A stretch of 64,000 bases of DNA. Source: Bog-756 sp963741055. GTDB taxonomy: Bacteria; Actinomycetota; Acidimicrobiia; Acidimicrobiales; RAAP-2. Each line of letters begins with the position of its first letter. Position 1 is the stretch's first letter. The translations under genes were made by a program, and so were the position numbers. Under the pieces are notes generated by a model. It ran no database searches, was not told the DNA's origin, and saw only the letters and a list, made by a program, of their open reading frames with translations. The stretch is from contig CAVUGU010000009.1 in assembly GCA_963741055.1 (NCBI GenBank), positions 189,760-253,759 on the forward strand. Reading direction: 5' to 3'. This document shows positions 44,272-52,495 of the stretch, one piece after another.

Positions 44272-45252
44272 TCAGTGCTCGATCCTGGCCATGTATGCCT
44301 CCTCGTAGCGGTCGCCAGCGGTCGGTGTGAGATCGTTGAGTCGGACGATCTGGTCCACACTGAGCACGACACGGTCAGCAGCCGTGTTCTCCTCAACCCG
44401 AGCCACCCGGCGAGTGCCGGGAATGGGGGAAATGTCATCACCCTGGGCGAGGAGCCAGGCCAATGCAATCTGCGCAGGAGTGGCGTCGGCTTCAGCAGCT
44501 ACGGCTTCGACCTCATCGACGATGCGGAGGTTTCGCTCCAGATTCTCACCGACAAACCTGGGGTTGGTCTTGCGCCAGTCATCCTCCGGCATATCCTCCG
44601 CCGATCGGATCTGCCCAGTGAGGAAACCCCGGCCCAGGGGCGAATAGGGCACGAAGCCGATTCCGAGCTCACGCAGCAGCGGCAAAAGCTCAGCCTCCGG
44701 GCCGCGCGTCCATAGGGAGTACTCGGTCTGCAACGCAGCAACCGGGTACACGGTGTGGGCACGCCGGATCGTGGCGGCACCCGCCTCGGACAAGCCGAGA
44801 TAGCGGACCTTCCCTTCGGCAACCAGTTCGGCCAATACCCCCACTGTGTCTTCGATGGGAGCGTTTGGATCTACCCGGTGCTGGTAGTAGAGGTCGATGT
44901 AGTCGGTCCCCAGACGCCGGAGCGAACCCTCGACCGCGATGCGGATGTTCGCAGGGCTGCTGTCCAGAGCGCCAGGATCACGGCCTGTGTGTGAAATGAG
45001 TCCGAACTTTGTTGCCACCACGACCTCATCACGCCGACCCTTGATCGCCTGGCCGACTACCTCTTCACTGTGAAACGGCCCATAGACCTCGGCGGTGTCT
45101 ATGTGGGTGACGCCTAGATCGAGCGCACGGCGGATCGTGCGGATCGACTCGTCGTCGTCCAATCCACCGCCGGCGGTATAGATGCCAGCCATGCTCATTG
45201 CTCCGAGACCAATGCGGGAGACGCTCAGTCCCCCAAGTGAGACGCTCTTCAT
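44272..45252 (-). CDS. Aldo/keto reductase
   Basis: A complete 326-residue protein of the AKR superfamily. The catalytic tetrad fits: Asp in THIDTAEVYG, Tyr in the same segment, Lys in VVATKFG and His in LYYQHRVDP. The NADPH-binding region lies in SPIPGTRRVARVEENTAADR. It reduces aldehydes or ketones with NADPH. It is on the minus strand and its 3' end is followed by the group II intron. The substrate is unknown. Confidence 0.92.
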   Translation of the reverse strand: MKSVSLGGLSVSRIGLGAMSMAGIYTAGGGLDDDESIRTIRRALDLGVTHIDTAEVYGPFHSEEVVGQAIKGRRDEVVVATKFGLISHTGRDPGALDSSPANIRIAVEGSLRRLGTDYIDLYYQHRVDPNAPIEDTVGVLAELVAEGKVRYLGLSEAGAATIRRAHTVYPVAALQTEYSLWTRGPEAELLPLLRELGIGFVPYSPLGRGFLTGQIRSAEDMPEDDWRKTNPRFVGENLERNLRIVDEVEAVAAEADATPAQIALAWLLAQGDDISPIPGTRRVARVEENTAADRVVLSVDQIVRLNDLTPTAGDRYEEAYMARIEH

Positions 45253-45363
45253 CAGATAGCTCCAAGTCGTTGTTGATGGTGCGATTCAGCCCAACACCCT
45301 CCCAGCGCAGGGGCAGTCCCTACTGGTTTTGGACACGCCCACAAGTGTCGTTCAGCCACACTA

Positions 45364-45402
45364 GATAAGTGACCCGCTCCCGGCGATCGGGAGCACCCTT
45401 AC
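45364..45402 (+). repeat. Dispersed hairpin repeat, best copy
   Basis: Reads GATAAGTGACCCGCTCCCGG then CGATCGGGAGCACCCTTAC. The centre CTCCCG-GCGAT-CGGGAG is a perfect 6-bp stem with a 5-base loop (45,377-45,393). Confidence 0.6.
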
Positions 45403-45533
45403 CGTGCGCCGGACGACGACCAGGCTGCTGTCGATTCCAGCTCGACCGGTGACCAGAACTCACCGTATGCCGAGCGAGGCAATCCATCCTCTGCATTACG
45501 GTCATTGGGGACCGGCTCGATGAGGAGGCATCA

Positions 45534-45929
45534 ATGTCTGAGTGCCCGTCGATCGCCCATGTGACCCTCACGGTCAGCGATCTCAACCGAAGTGTCCCGT
45601 GGTACGCGCGACTCTTCGACCCCGAGCCCGTCTGGGATGAAGATCCCAGTCCATTCCGACGCGTTGTGTGGCTGGTCGGAAGTCAAACTGTTGTGGGACT
45701 TCACCAGTTTCCCGACCTGGCTGACAACCTCCCGTTCAACGAACGTCGACTCGGCCTCGACCACCTGGCGTTCGCCTGTCGCACTCGGGGTGACCTTGAA
45801 GCATGGGAAGCCCGCCTTGAAGAACTCGGTATCGCCAATGGTGGCATCGTCGATGCTGGATATGGCTCTGGGCTGTCCTTCCGTGACCCGGACAACGTCG
45901 CGCTGGAGTTCTTCGCACCGCCCTCCTAG
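45534..45929 (+). CDS. VOC-family (glyoxalase-like) protein
   Basis: A 131-residue protein with AGGAGG six bases before ATG 45534. It has paired beta-alpha-beta motifs: AHVTLTVSDLNRSVPWYARL and GLDHLAFACRTRGDLEAWEA, ending SFRDPDNVALEFFAPPS. Candidate metal ligands are the His in IAHVTL, the His in LDHLAF and the Glu in ALEFF. It could be a dioxygenase, glyoxalase or resistance protein. Its stop codon lies inside a strong terminator hairpin. Confidence 0.85.
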   Translation: MSECPSIAHVTLTVSDLNRSVPWYARLFDPEPVWDEDPSPFRRVVWLVGSQTVVGLHQFPDLADNLPFNERRLGLDHLAFACRTRGDLEAWEARLEELGIANGGIVDAGYGSGLSFRDPDNVALEFFAPPS

Positions 45930-45948
45930 GTCACTTGGGACCTAGGAG
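45923..45948 (+). terminator. Terminator overlapping the VOC stop codon
   Basis: CTCCTAGGTC-ACTTGG-GACCTAGGAG is a perfect 10-bp stem with a 6-base loop; the TAG stop of the VOC gene is in the left arm. Confidence 0.6.
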
Positions 45949-46133
45949 ACATCGCCCGGTCGCCGGAGTGCCCCATCGACCCGGCGTCACCTGTGTAAAC
46001 CTCCGGATGCAAGGCGTGGGCAACGAACCGGTCGAGAAACCGGATGGCGTACTCTCGGTAGTCGCTGCCGGGCACGCGAGGTGCCCCACTTACCCGGCAT
46101 TTGGAGGCGCCCCAAGGGGACCCCGTTCCCAGC

Positions 46134-46535
46134 TCACAATGCAAGCTGGGACAAAAGGTCACTCACCGCCGACCTGATCTGCCCATCCACACCCTCGGTA
46201 TCTGGAATCTGCCATTGGCGGGACTTCTCCGACGGAATCCCGAATCGGTCCATCGCGTCTCTGTATACACCGTCACTCATGAAAACGAGTACGTCAGAAC
46301 CGTCGATCAGCGCTTGGGTTGTCTGGGTCCAGGTTGATCCGGTGAACTGAAGCAGTCCCTCGCTCTGTAGCAAGAGTTTCACGAATGGCATGATCGCTCC
46401 GTTCATATCACCATCCGCCTCGATGCCACTCGACAAGATCGATACATCGCTGAGGTCTCTTGTCGAAGATTTTGCATAGGCTTCGGCTAATCGACTCCGG
46501 TGAGTATTTCCCCTGCAAATGAAGTGAATAACCAT
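46134..46535 (-). CDS. Low-molecular-weight protein tyrosine phosphatase family protein
   Basis: A 133-residue protein. The P-loop near the N-terminus is FICRGNTHRSRLAEAY, matching C-x5-R-S, and the general acid is in QIPDTEGVD. It should dephosphorylate phosphotyrosine, or act like arsenate reductase of the same fold; there are no ars genes nearby. It stands alone on the minus strand. All catalytic residues appear intact. Confidence 0.83.
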   Translation of the reverse strand: MVIHFICRGNTHRSRLAEAYAKSSTRDLSDVSILSSGIEADGDMNGAIMPFVKLLLQSEGLLQFTGSTWTQTTQALIDGSDVLVFMSDGVYRDAMDRFGIPSEKSRQWQIPDTEGVDGQIRSAVSDLLSQLAL

Positions 46536-46653
46536 GCGAGCTGAAGCATTACCCTCGGCCAGTCCGCATTAGAAAAAAGCGTGCGGAATCGGCGACCAGG
46601 CTAGCGATATGCCGCCGGGACGAGAGGTCCACGATCTGGTTTTGTCGGGGGCC

Positions 46654-46878
46654 TCATCGCACCCTTGTCAACCCCCGCGAGATCTCCTCTCGCTCTTCCA
46701 AGGAGAGCCGTAGATCAGAGCGCTGACGTGGACTCGGTCTGGTTCCGCCATGGTCCGCGATGAACCGCCGGAGCGACGAGTTCTGCCGATCGAGATGCCT
46801 CGCGATGTGCTTGACGGGCACGCCCGCCTCCCGCATGTCCCAGATCGTCTCTCTGTCCTCTGCCGAGAACCGTGCCAA
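46654..46878 (-). pseudogene. Truncated IS30-family transposase, N-terminal fragment
   Basis: A 74-residue remnant with two helix-turn-helix-like parts: FSAEDRETIWDMREAGVPVK and the IS30-typical LSLEEREEISRGL, after which the frame ends. The DDE catalytic part is absent. It lies 300 bases outside the left att repeat of the island and marks earlier IS activity at this locus. Confidence 0.7.
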
Positions 46879-47191
46879 TCCAACACCTCCTGGTCGACGA
46901 ACTTATTGTTCGCCAATCAGGCACGTGTTGCGTTGACACAGCCGTTCGGGGCAGTGTCCAAAGGTCTTGCGACGACCGGCTTGCAGCAGTGGGCCGTGCG
47001 ACCCACGCCGCTGTGGCGGAAACGGAAGCACGTTCAGTGCACGGCGTCCGGTCGCCGTGTTCCTGCAGATAGCGCCCTGCCGGGGCGCATCCCGCGTTCG
47101 TCCGCCACCAGGGCATCACCGTTTGGTCCGCGCCATATACGCCCCATTGACGACAAAAAGGGCCGGACAGAAAAGGAAAATGCGGTGTGAA
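46879..47191. other. Intergenic, between IS30 remnant and left att site
   Basis: About 310 bases with no supported gene. ORFs cross it on both strands but none has recognisable content. It is the chromosome side of the island boundary. Confidence 0.45.
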
Positions 47192-47244
47192 CTGGTGGGC
47201 GTTGGGCGACTTGAACGCCCGACCTCAGCCGTGTGAAGGCTGCG
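47192..47244 (-). repeat. Left attachment site (tRNA-Val 3' fragment)
   Basis: 53 bases identical to 57,554-57,606. On the minus strand it covers the tRNA from the anticodon arm to the encoded CCA. The 5' half of the tRNA is missing, so this copy cannot make a tRNA; it is the displaced 3' end created on integration. Confidence 0.88.
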
Positions 47245-47547
47245 GTCGTTCGGCGCCATGTGGACGGGTACCAGGTCTTTTGGGTTCAAACGTTCCTTGG
47301 TCACCGTCTCTCGTGCCATTCGTGTGCCAGATCGAATCAGAACTCAAGGCCCAAAGCTGGCGTTCATCGACATGGACCCTACCGTCGCCTTCGAACTCGC
47401 TTGGGGAATAGTTGGGAGTGCCGTTGCGTAGGCGCGCCCTGCGCAAGGCAAGCCAAGCGGTGCCCCTCGGATGAACGGGTTCGCCGACAGTTCGACGACG
47501 AGAGTTCGAGAGGCCGTGGTAGGCGCAGCCCGGCCCATTTACCGCTA
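47245..47547. other. Left end of the island, non-coding
   Basis: About 300 bases without a supported gene. GTGCCAGATC at 47,324-47,333 recurs as GTGCCAGAT twice at the other end (57,443 and 57,454) and may be an integrase arm site. Confidence 0.45.
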
Positions 47548-47573
47548 TCCTTACTCCTGGGCGAAAGTAAGGA
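47548..47573. promoter_or_regulatory. Operator at the toxin-antitoxin promoter
   Basis: TCCTTACT-N10-AGTAAGGA is a perfect 8-bp inverted repeat whose right arm runs into the AAGGAGG ribosome site of the antitoxin gene. It fits autoregulation by the AbrB-fold antitoxin or the complex. Confidence 0.5.
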
Positions 47574-47582
47574 GGACTGCAG

Positions 47583-47831
47583 ATGGACGTTGCTGCGAAG
47601 GTGACCTCGAAGGGCCAGGTCACTGTGCCGAAGGCCGTTCGTGACGCTCTTGGCATCGAGGACGGTGACGAGGTCGTATTCCGCGTCGAGAACGACCGAG
47701 CAGTCCTCGCGAAGGTCCCAAACTTCTTGGATCTCGGCGGCACGGTTTCGGTCCCGGCGGCCAAGCGCAATGTCGCGTGGGACCAAGTGATTCGCAAGAC
47801 CAGGAGCGCGCGGGCGGCCGCGCGTCGGTGA
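47583..47831 (+). CDS. vapB: AbrB/MazE-fold antitoxin
   Basis: An 82-residue protein with the swapped-hairpin DNA-binding motif VTSKGQVTVPKAVRDALGIE followed by DGDEVVFRV. The C-terminus (WDQVIRKTRSARAAARR) would bind the toxin. AAGGAGG precedes ATG 47583. The stop overlaps the toxin start (GTGA), the usual coupling in VapBC loci. It probably neutralises the PIN toxin and represses the operon through the dyad just upstream. Confidence 0.87.
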   Translation: MDVAAKVTSKGQVTVPKAVRDALGIEDGDEVVFRVENDRAVLAKVPNFLDLGGTVSVPAAKRNVAWDQVIRKTRSARAAARR

Positions 47832-48226
47832 GTGCGTTCGTCGACACGAACGTCCTGGTCCGCCATCTCACCGGCGACCCACCGGACATGGCAGAGGCTG
47901 CGACGCAGTACCTGCGCACGGAGACCGAGCTGCTGCTCACCGACGTCGTAGCCGCAGAGACCATCTACGTGCTCGAGTCCTTCTACGAGGCACCGCGCGA
48001 TCAGGTTGCCCAAGCGCTTCGTTCGCTGGTCGGCTTCAACTCCGTCATCTGCGTCGACTCTGCACTGCTCTTGAGGGCTGTCGAGGTGTACGAGACCGAG
48101 CGAGTCGACTTCGCCGAGGCGTACCTGGTCGCGTGTGCGGAGAGCACGGGCATAGCGCGAGTCGCCTCGTTCGATCGGTCCCTTGACCGAGTAGTCACCG
48201 TCGAACGGATCGAGCCAGGTTCGTAA
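47828..48226 (+). CDS. vapC: PIN-domain toxin (VapC-like RNase)
   Basis: A 132-residue PIN protein from GTG 47828. The acidic residues expected for metal binding are in AFVDTNVLVRHL (Asp), VVAAETIYVL (Glu), VDFAEAYLVA (Asp) and ASFDRSLDRV (Asp). VapC toxins cleave tRNA or rRNA when the antitoxin is lost. Location near the island's left end fits a stabilising role. Its stop codon lies within a copy of the dispersed hairpin repeat. Confidence 0.9.
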   Translation: MSAFVDTNVLVRHLTGDPPDMAEAATQYLRTETELLLTDVVAAETIYVLESFYEAPRDQVAQALRSLVGFNSVICVDSALLLRAVEVYETERVDFAEAYLVACAESTGIARVASFDRSLDRVVTVERIEPGS

Positions 48227-48260
48227 TTGACCCCCAGCCGGTGATCAGGGGCACCTCATT
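48222..48260 (+). repeat. Dispersed hairpin repeat at the vapC end
   Basis: CGTAATTGACCCCCAGCCGG then TGATCAGGGGCACCTC. The first TAA is the vapC stop. Inside the island, but of the same family as the copies outside it. Confidence 0.5.
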
Positions 48261-48319
48261 GCGATCGTCCGGCCGACGGTCTGGGGCATCGCGGCCACAC
48301 ATTGGCGTAGCCTTCTCCT

Positions 48320-48622
48320 GTGACGACAATGGCAGAGCGGCTCGACGCAGCTCGGGTCAAGATCCAGCGGGCGCAGCACGCGGTAGAGAGTGACGAGGGA
48401 GCTTCACCAGTACTTGTCGCGGTGGTCAAAGAATTCGCCAAGAAAGCGGACAAGGCAACAACGACCCCCAACGAACGTGTGGCCGTGATTGAGCTTGAGC
48501 AAGCAGGCGATAGTGCCAAGGCGGCAGCCGAAGCGGACCCCGGCGTGTCGACTGCTACTCGAGACGCAGTCCTGGAGGCTCATCTGGTGATCTGCGTCGC
48601 GAAGGGCAAGCTCGATCTCTGA
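48320..48622 (+). CDS. Hypothetical alpha-helical protein, 100 residues
   Basis: A small protein from GTG 48320 with an entirely helical, Ala/Glu/Lys-rich sequence (AERLDAARVKIQRAQHAVES, VAVVKEFAKKADKATTTPNE). No domain is recognised. The frame ends six bases after a natural-looking terminus. It is followed directly by another dispersed repeat. The helical content could reflect a small DNA-binding or regulatory protein, but nothing specific can be claimed. Confidence 0.55.
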   Translation: MTTMAERLDAARVKIQRAQHAVESDEGASPVLVAVVKEFAKKADKATTTPNERVAVIELEQAGDSAKAAAEADPGVSTATRDAVLEAHLVICVAKGKLDL

Positions 48623-48650
48623 CCCTCGAAGGAATCGGTGGGAACAGGTC

Positions 48651-48683
48651 CGTAACTGACCCGCTCCCGGTGTACTGGGTCAC
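48651..48683 (+). repeat. Dispersed hairpin repeat
   Basis: CGTAACTGACCCGCTCCCGG then TGTACTGGGTCAC. The first half is identical to the family consensus; the second half diverges, but TGACCC still pairs with GGGTCA. Confidence 0.5.
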
Positions 48684-48688
48684 GAGTC

Positions 48689-49177
48689 ATGATGGGCCGG
48701 ATGCCTTCCATGCGGCCCCCAACTGCGTCGGATCCTGACGGCGCCGACGGCTGGCGCTATCACGATCTAGCGGAGGTAGCCCCCGACGTGGCCTCCCGGC
48801 TGGTGAAGGAGTATGCCGAGGTCTGGCTCCCCGCGGCGGAGCTGCCCGAGGCGCGTCTAAATGAGGTGCGGCACACCTTGGAGCTGGTCGTAGCGGACGA
48901 ATGGAAGGATGCCGGAGCCGGAACCAAACGGCTCCGGCTCAGGTCGTGGTACACGGGGGAAACTTCTTGGTTCTACGAGTGGGACGGGAATGTGGAGACG
49001 GCGGTCGCGTGGATTCGTCGTGAGGCTCAACTGCGCGCTGCGTGGGTTCGGTACGAACGATTTCGTCACGGGCCCACACTTTGGGACCTCGAAGGCGATT
49101 TCCGGGAGGAAGAACTGACTCCGGAGGAGTTACGAGCCTGGCTGAGGGACGACGTGGAACGTCATCCACTTGACTGA
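48689..49177 (+). CDS. Hypothetical protein, 162 residues
   Basis: An uninterrupted frame from ATG 48689. The content is acidic and aromatic (LRLRSWYTGETSWFYEWDGN, EEELTPEELRAWLRDDVERH). No family is recognised. An internal methionine at about residue 8 could be the real start. It is island cargo of unknown role. Confidence 0.6.
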   Translation: MMGRMPSMRPPTASDPDGADGWRYHDLAEVAPDVASRLVKEYAEVWLPAAELPEARLNEVRHTLELVVADEWKDAGAGTKRLRLRSWYTGETSWFYEWDGNVETAVAWIRREAQLRAAWVRYERFRHGPTLWDLEGDFREEELTPEELRAWLRDDVERHPLD

Positions 49178-49242
49178 TGGCGGCAGATCGTTGCCCGCCC
49201 GGAACCATTGTTCGGGGGCAGGCCGGGGTTGCGTGATTAAAA

Positions 49243-49524
49243 TTGTTCCGCGTGGGGACTGAATCCGATGTATCAATTTCCAGTCCACCGAAGTCGAAGC
49301 TAACTGGTGGGCAGAAGTGGATGATCGCCGGGCTACTTCTCCTCCAGGTCCCTTCAAGCTTGATCTTCTATCCCTTGGCCGCGGTTTTCGCCATCACCGG
49401 CATCTTCGTACCGGTCGCCATCGTGCTCATGGGCATCGGAACGTTGCCCATCTCGTTCGCCATGAAATGCAAGGACCGCTGGCAAAGCGGCGAGGTTCCG
49501 GAGAACCCGGCCGTTGCCGGATAG
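49243..49524 (+). CDS. Small two-helix membrane protein
   Basis: About 93 residues from TTG 49243 (GTG 49252 is an alternative). Two hydrophobic helices follow a polar N-terminus: WMIAGLLLLQVPSSLIFYPL and AVFAITGIFVPVAIVLMGIG, then a charged tail. No family is recognised. The hydrophobic pattern in a high-GC genome supports a real gene. A stable hairpin follows its end. Confidence 0.5.
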   Translation: MFRVGTESDVSISSPPKSKLTGGQKWMIAGLLLLQVPSSLIFYPLAAVFAITGIFVPVAIVLMGIGTLPISFAMKCKDRWQSGEVPENPAVAG

Positions 49525-49575
49525 AAGGAAGCTGTGTTCATCCACAAACCTGGAAGTGCCGGTCGAGCAGCCAGG

Positions 49576-49607
49576 TCGCCCCCTGCCGGCGTTCGGGGCA
49601 GGGCGAC
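49576..49607. terminator. Hairpin between convergent small genes
   Basis: GTCGCCC-C-CTGCC and GGGCAGGGCGAC pair across the loop with one bulge. The loop region CCGGCGTTCGGGGCA is identical to part of the shortened repeat at about 38,740. Confidence 0.45.
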
Positions 49608-49611
49608 TCAG

Positions 49612-50034
49612 TCAGTCCAGTGGGATTCGGCTCCTCTCCAGAATGGGAGCGAGCTTTCGTCGCACCCACTCGGCACCCCGCTGTTCGACCACCCAAAGCG
49701 CCGTCTGTCCATCCGTGGTGTGGACGGAGATGTCGGTGAAGACCCTGCGTACTCCCTTGGCAAACTTTCCTCCGCTAGCCGGGAGACCCCGGGCGATCAC
49801 GACTCGCGGCTCGACGGCTTCAATGGCCCGTTCACTGACCTCGATGCGTTGGACTGTCTTCATCGGAATACTGTGAGTCAATCGGAACCGTCCATAGTCG
49901 ATCCGACCGTCTTTGATCCGCAACTGTCTTCCGTGGGCACCGAGACTTCGGTTGCCACTCCTATATCTGCACTTCGTGGGGAATCCGATCCTCACCGTCG
50001 ACATGGCGTCGAGGAGGTTACTTCGGTGCTTCAT
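49612..50034 (-). CDS. Hypothetical protein, 140 residues
   Basis: A basic protein with alternating strand-like segments (GRIDYGRFRLTHSIPMKTVQ, DISVHTTDGQTALWVVEQRG) that resemble small PH-like or DUF4429-type domains; this similarity is an impression only. The frame is open and the composition natural. It converges on the small membrane protein gene. No function is assigned. Confidence 0.5.
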   Translation of the reverse strand: MKHRSNLLDAMSTVRIGFPTKCRYRSGNRSLGAHGRQLRIKDGRIDYGRFRLTHSIPMKTVQRIEVSERAIEAVEPRVVIARGLPASGGKFAKGVRRVFTDISVHTTDGQTALWVVEQRGAEWVRRKLAPILERSRIPLD

Positions 50035-50196
50035 CGGGCTGCCCGCAGAACCGGCAGCATCGATAGGGGATATCTAACGTCCCCGTCTCGGGAGTAGCGA
50101 ATACTCCACTCGGGTCTCTCTCACCGAGGCGGCGCAACAGGGGTAGACGTCACAGATGCCGGTTGTAAACCCGGCCTGATCGGCTCTTCGGAAAGA

Positions 50197-50224
50197 AGAG
50201 GGTGGGGCTTCGGCCCCACCCTCT
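50197..50224 (-). terminator. Strong terminator of the secreted-protein gene
   Basis: AGAGGGTGGGGC pairs perfectly with GCCCCACCCTCT (12 bp) around a 4-base loop. On the minus strand it is followed by TCTTTCC. It lies 115 bases after the end of the gene at 50,339. Confidence 0.7.
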
Positions 50225-50338
50225 CTGATCTCCGATGCTCTTGACTCCTGTTCGTTCTCAGATGGGTCCAAATCGGATGTTGGCAACCGAGGCTCAGCAG
50301 CGGTAGGCGGAGTTCCACCTCCACGCTGGGGGCGGTGG

Positions 50339-50941
50339 CTACTGCGGCAGCGCCGGCGCGTCTGCAGACGGCACCAGATACCCGGTGACCCAGACGGTCG
50401 CCTCCATCCCTTGCGCGGATGCGGAGATCGTGTAGCCGCTCGGGATCACATAGCCCGGAGGGAGAGGAATGGTGACGTTACCCACCAGACCGGCCGGTGC
50501 TACTGCGGCGGCAAATTGCACACCCTCGCCGCAACCACTAGTAGGACCGCTGGGGGAGTCGGCGTGCAGAAAGATCTCGCTGTCCGATGTCGTGCCCGTC
50601 GGATAGGCACTGGTGCCGTCGGCTCCAGTGACGGTCACCTGCACTTGCTTCACCACCAGTGCCTGGCCCGACGGGATCGCGCTCCCGATGTTCTCGCAGT
50701 CCGTGCCACCTGCAGTTGCCAGCACACCGTGGAAGTACTCCTGGTAGGAGGGCGGGGGTGCTTCGGTCGTAAGCAGTTGCTGCGCCGCCGTGACATTAGC
50801 CTTGTTGGCATTCGCCCCCTCGATGCCGACGAATTTCAGCACTCCACCGGCGGCAGCCACCGACGTGGGAACAACCAGCGCTGTGACAGCGACGCCGACG
50901 ACGAACCAGCCGAACTTCGGCATGCTCTTGAACTTGGACAT
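50339..50941 (-). CDS. Predicted secreted protein, 200 residues
   Basis: AGGGAGGG precedes the ATG at 50941. The N-terminus KFGWFVVGVAVTALVVPTSV followed by AAAGG is a typical Sec signal peptide. The mature part is Ser/Thr/Gly/Pro rich with two Cys (GGTDCEN and TSGCGEG) that could pair, and a C-terminal beta-rich segment (GLVGNVTIPLPPGYVIPSGY). No domain is recognised. Similar short exported proteins of actinobacteria are of unknown function. It has its own terminator. Confidence 0.7.
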   Translation of the reverse strand: MSKFKSMPKFGWFVVGVAVTALVVPTSVAAAGGVLKFVGIEGANANKANVTAAQQLLTTEAPPPSYQEYFHGVLATAGGTDCENIGSAIPSGQALVVKQVQVTVTGADGTSAYPTGTTSDSEIFLHADSPSGPTSGCGEGVQFAAAVAPAGLVGNVTIPLPPGYVIPSGYTISASAQGMEATVWVTGYLVPSADAPALPQ

Positions 50942-51451
50942 GTTGCCCTCCCTTGTACTGCTGCTGGGAGGAAGCCAAGACCGCTGTGCTCCGCCAGCAG
51001 ATCAGTGTTGTTTGGTCTGAGTCATCTTGACCCGATCCCGCACCGAGCGCATCGGCAACCGGATGCTTGAGTTGGCGTTACTTCACTCTGTGACAATCGT
51101 GGCGACGGCCGTGAGCCTGCGGGAATCGCTGGCGGGCGACGCTCGTGCCTTCCCCGGCGGGAAGCGTTATCGGCGTACCCTACTTATGCCGATCAGCGAC
51201 GCTCGATAACTGACCTACTCCCGGCGATCTGGGGCCCCTACCCGGCGACGCTCCTATCACTTGTCAAGGCGGTATTTGGTCTTCAGGGTGCAAACAGCGG
51301 GCAGAACAATGATGAGTCACTCGATCTCGAGGACAAGCTCCTATCAAGCCACGCGTTGCACTTTGGTCCCGGACCAGGGGTCGGCGGGTCGCCGGAAAGT
51401 CAGCCCAGAGGACGACAGTTAGGGGGTGAGCCAGACCCCTGGTCGCGGTCT
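50942..51451. other. Intergenic region with repeat and large inverted repeat
   Basis: About 510 bases upstream of the secreted-protein gene and downstream of the IS110 transposase. It holds a dispersed repeat at 51,205 and, at 51,373-51,443, ACCAGGGGTC and GACCCCTGGT as a 10-bp inverted repeat separated by 51 bases with a small internal hairpin. The latter may be a structured RNA or end sequence of the insertion element. Confidence 0.45.
51205..51241 (+). repeat. Dispersed hairpin repeat
   Basis: GATAACTGACCTACTCCCGG then CGATCTGGGGCCCCTAC; a close match to the copies at 38,482 and 45,364. Confidence 0.55.
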
Positions 51452-52495
51452 TCAGCCGCGAGGCAGGTAGCGGTAGACCTCGCGGGCGACGTAGCGCTTC
51501 AAGAGTCGAATGATCTCGTGCTTGGGTCGGCCTTCCTGCACCTTGCGGGTGAAGTAGGCCCTCGTCTCAGGGTGGTGGGCGATGCGCACCATCACGATGC
51601 GCCAGAGCGCGGAGTTGGCTTGCCGGTCGCCGGCATGATCGACTCGGACCCGCCCGGAGGTCTTCCCGGAGCCGGCTGGGATGGGCGACACCCCGCACAG
51701 ATGCGCCCAGGCGGGTTCTGAGTGCAGACGTTCGGCGTTGTCCCCGGCACAGACCACCAATGCGGCCGCGGTGTCGGGTCCGACTCCGAAGCGGTCGAGG
51801 AGCTCAGGACAGTGCCCCTTCAAGAGTGCTTCGATCCGTGCGTCGAGTTCGGCCAGCTCGTCGTCGAGGCCTTGGATCCGACCGGCGAGCGAAGACAGTG
51901 AGGCCTTGGTCGCGTTCAATACGAGATCGCCGCTACGTGTCGGACGCAGCCGGCCCGCCTCGGTGGTGAGTCGATGTACGGTCAGATTCCGCAGGCGGCT
52001 CCGCAGCTGGTCGGGGGCAGTGACGATCAGCTGGCGCATCTGGACGACCGCGGCGGTGCGGGCCACTCTCCCCGAGCGCTTGGCGACGACGAGGGCCCGG
52101 ATCCCCTCGACGGCACCGTCTTTGGACTTGGCGACGCTCTTCGCCTTTCCCCCGAGGGCCGCCCGGGCCGCCTCGATGGCGTCGAGAGGATCGGACTTGC
52201 CACTGCGGCGCCGTTCTTCCCGGTTGGGGCGATTCACCTCGATCACCGCGACGCCCGCGGTGCGCAAGAACTTCGAGAGCCCCGCCCCGTAGGAGCCGGT
52301 GCCCTCGATGCCAACCTTCCTCACCTCTCCGAAGGACCGGAGCCAAGACAGAAGCTCCTGGTAGCCCGTTGGCGTGGTCGGAAAAGCGGCGGTCCCGAAC
52401 AGGCCACCGATCGGATCCAGTGCAGCGGCGACATGGACGTCGAGGTGGGTATCGACACCACCGGTGACACCCCGCGCAGCTTCTACGATGGTCAT
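51452..52495 (-). CDS. IS110-family transposase
   Basis: A 347-residue protein from ATG 52495 (52501 is also possible; AAGGG precedes both). The N-terminal RuvC-like domain shows GGVDTHLDVHVAA (Asp), GIEGTGSYGAGLS (Glu) and KSDPLDAIEAARA (Asp pair), the DEDD set. The C-terminal Tnp domain reads LCGVSPIPAGSGKTSGRVRV, ending in NSALWRIVMVRIAHHPETRA with the expected Ser. IS110 elements are guided by a bridge RNA encoded in their non-coding end. All catalytic residues seem intact, so this copy may be active. Confidence 0.95.
   Translation of the reverse strand: MTIVEAARGVTGGVDTHLDVHVAAALDPIGGLFGTAAFPTTPTGYQELLSWLRSFGEVRKVGIEGTGSYGAGLSKFLRTAGVAVIEVNRPNREERRRSGKSDPLDAIEAARAALGGKAKSVAKSKDGAVEGIRALVVAKRSGRVARTAAVVQMRQLIVTAPDQLRSRLRNLTVHRLTTEAGRLRPTRSGDLVLNATKASLSSLAGRIQGLDDELAELDARIEALLKGHCPELLDRFGVGPDTAAALVVCAGDNAERLHSEPAWAHLCGVSPIPAGSGKTSGRVRVDHAGDRQANSALWRIVMVRIAHHPETRAYFTRKVQEGRPKHEIIRLLKRYVAREVYRYLPRG

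Noticed and set aside
46715..47190. ORFs on both strands between the IS30 remnant and the left att site
   Set aside because: No motif or ribosome site; they end at or overlap the mobile remnants. Likely chance frames.
47192..47244. A second tRNA-Val gene
   Set aside because: Only the anticodon, T and 3' acceptor parts are present; the 5' acceptor strand and D arm are replaced by unrelated sequence.
35418..51241. Dispersed repeats as a CRISPR array or integron attC sites
   Set aside because: Copies are kilobases apart and separated by different genes, not regular spacers. They lack the conserved attC ends and there is no integron integrase or cas gene.
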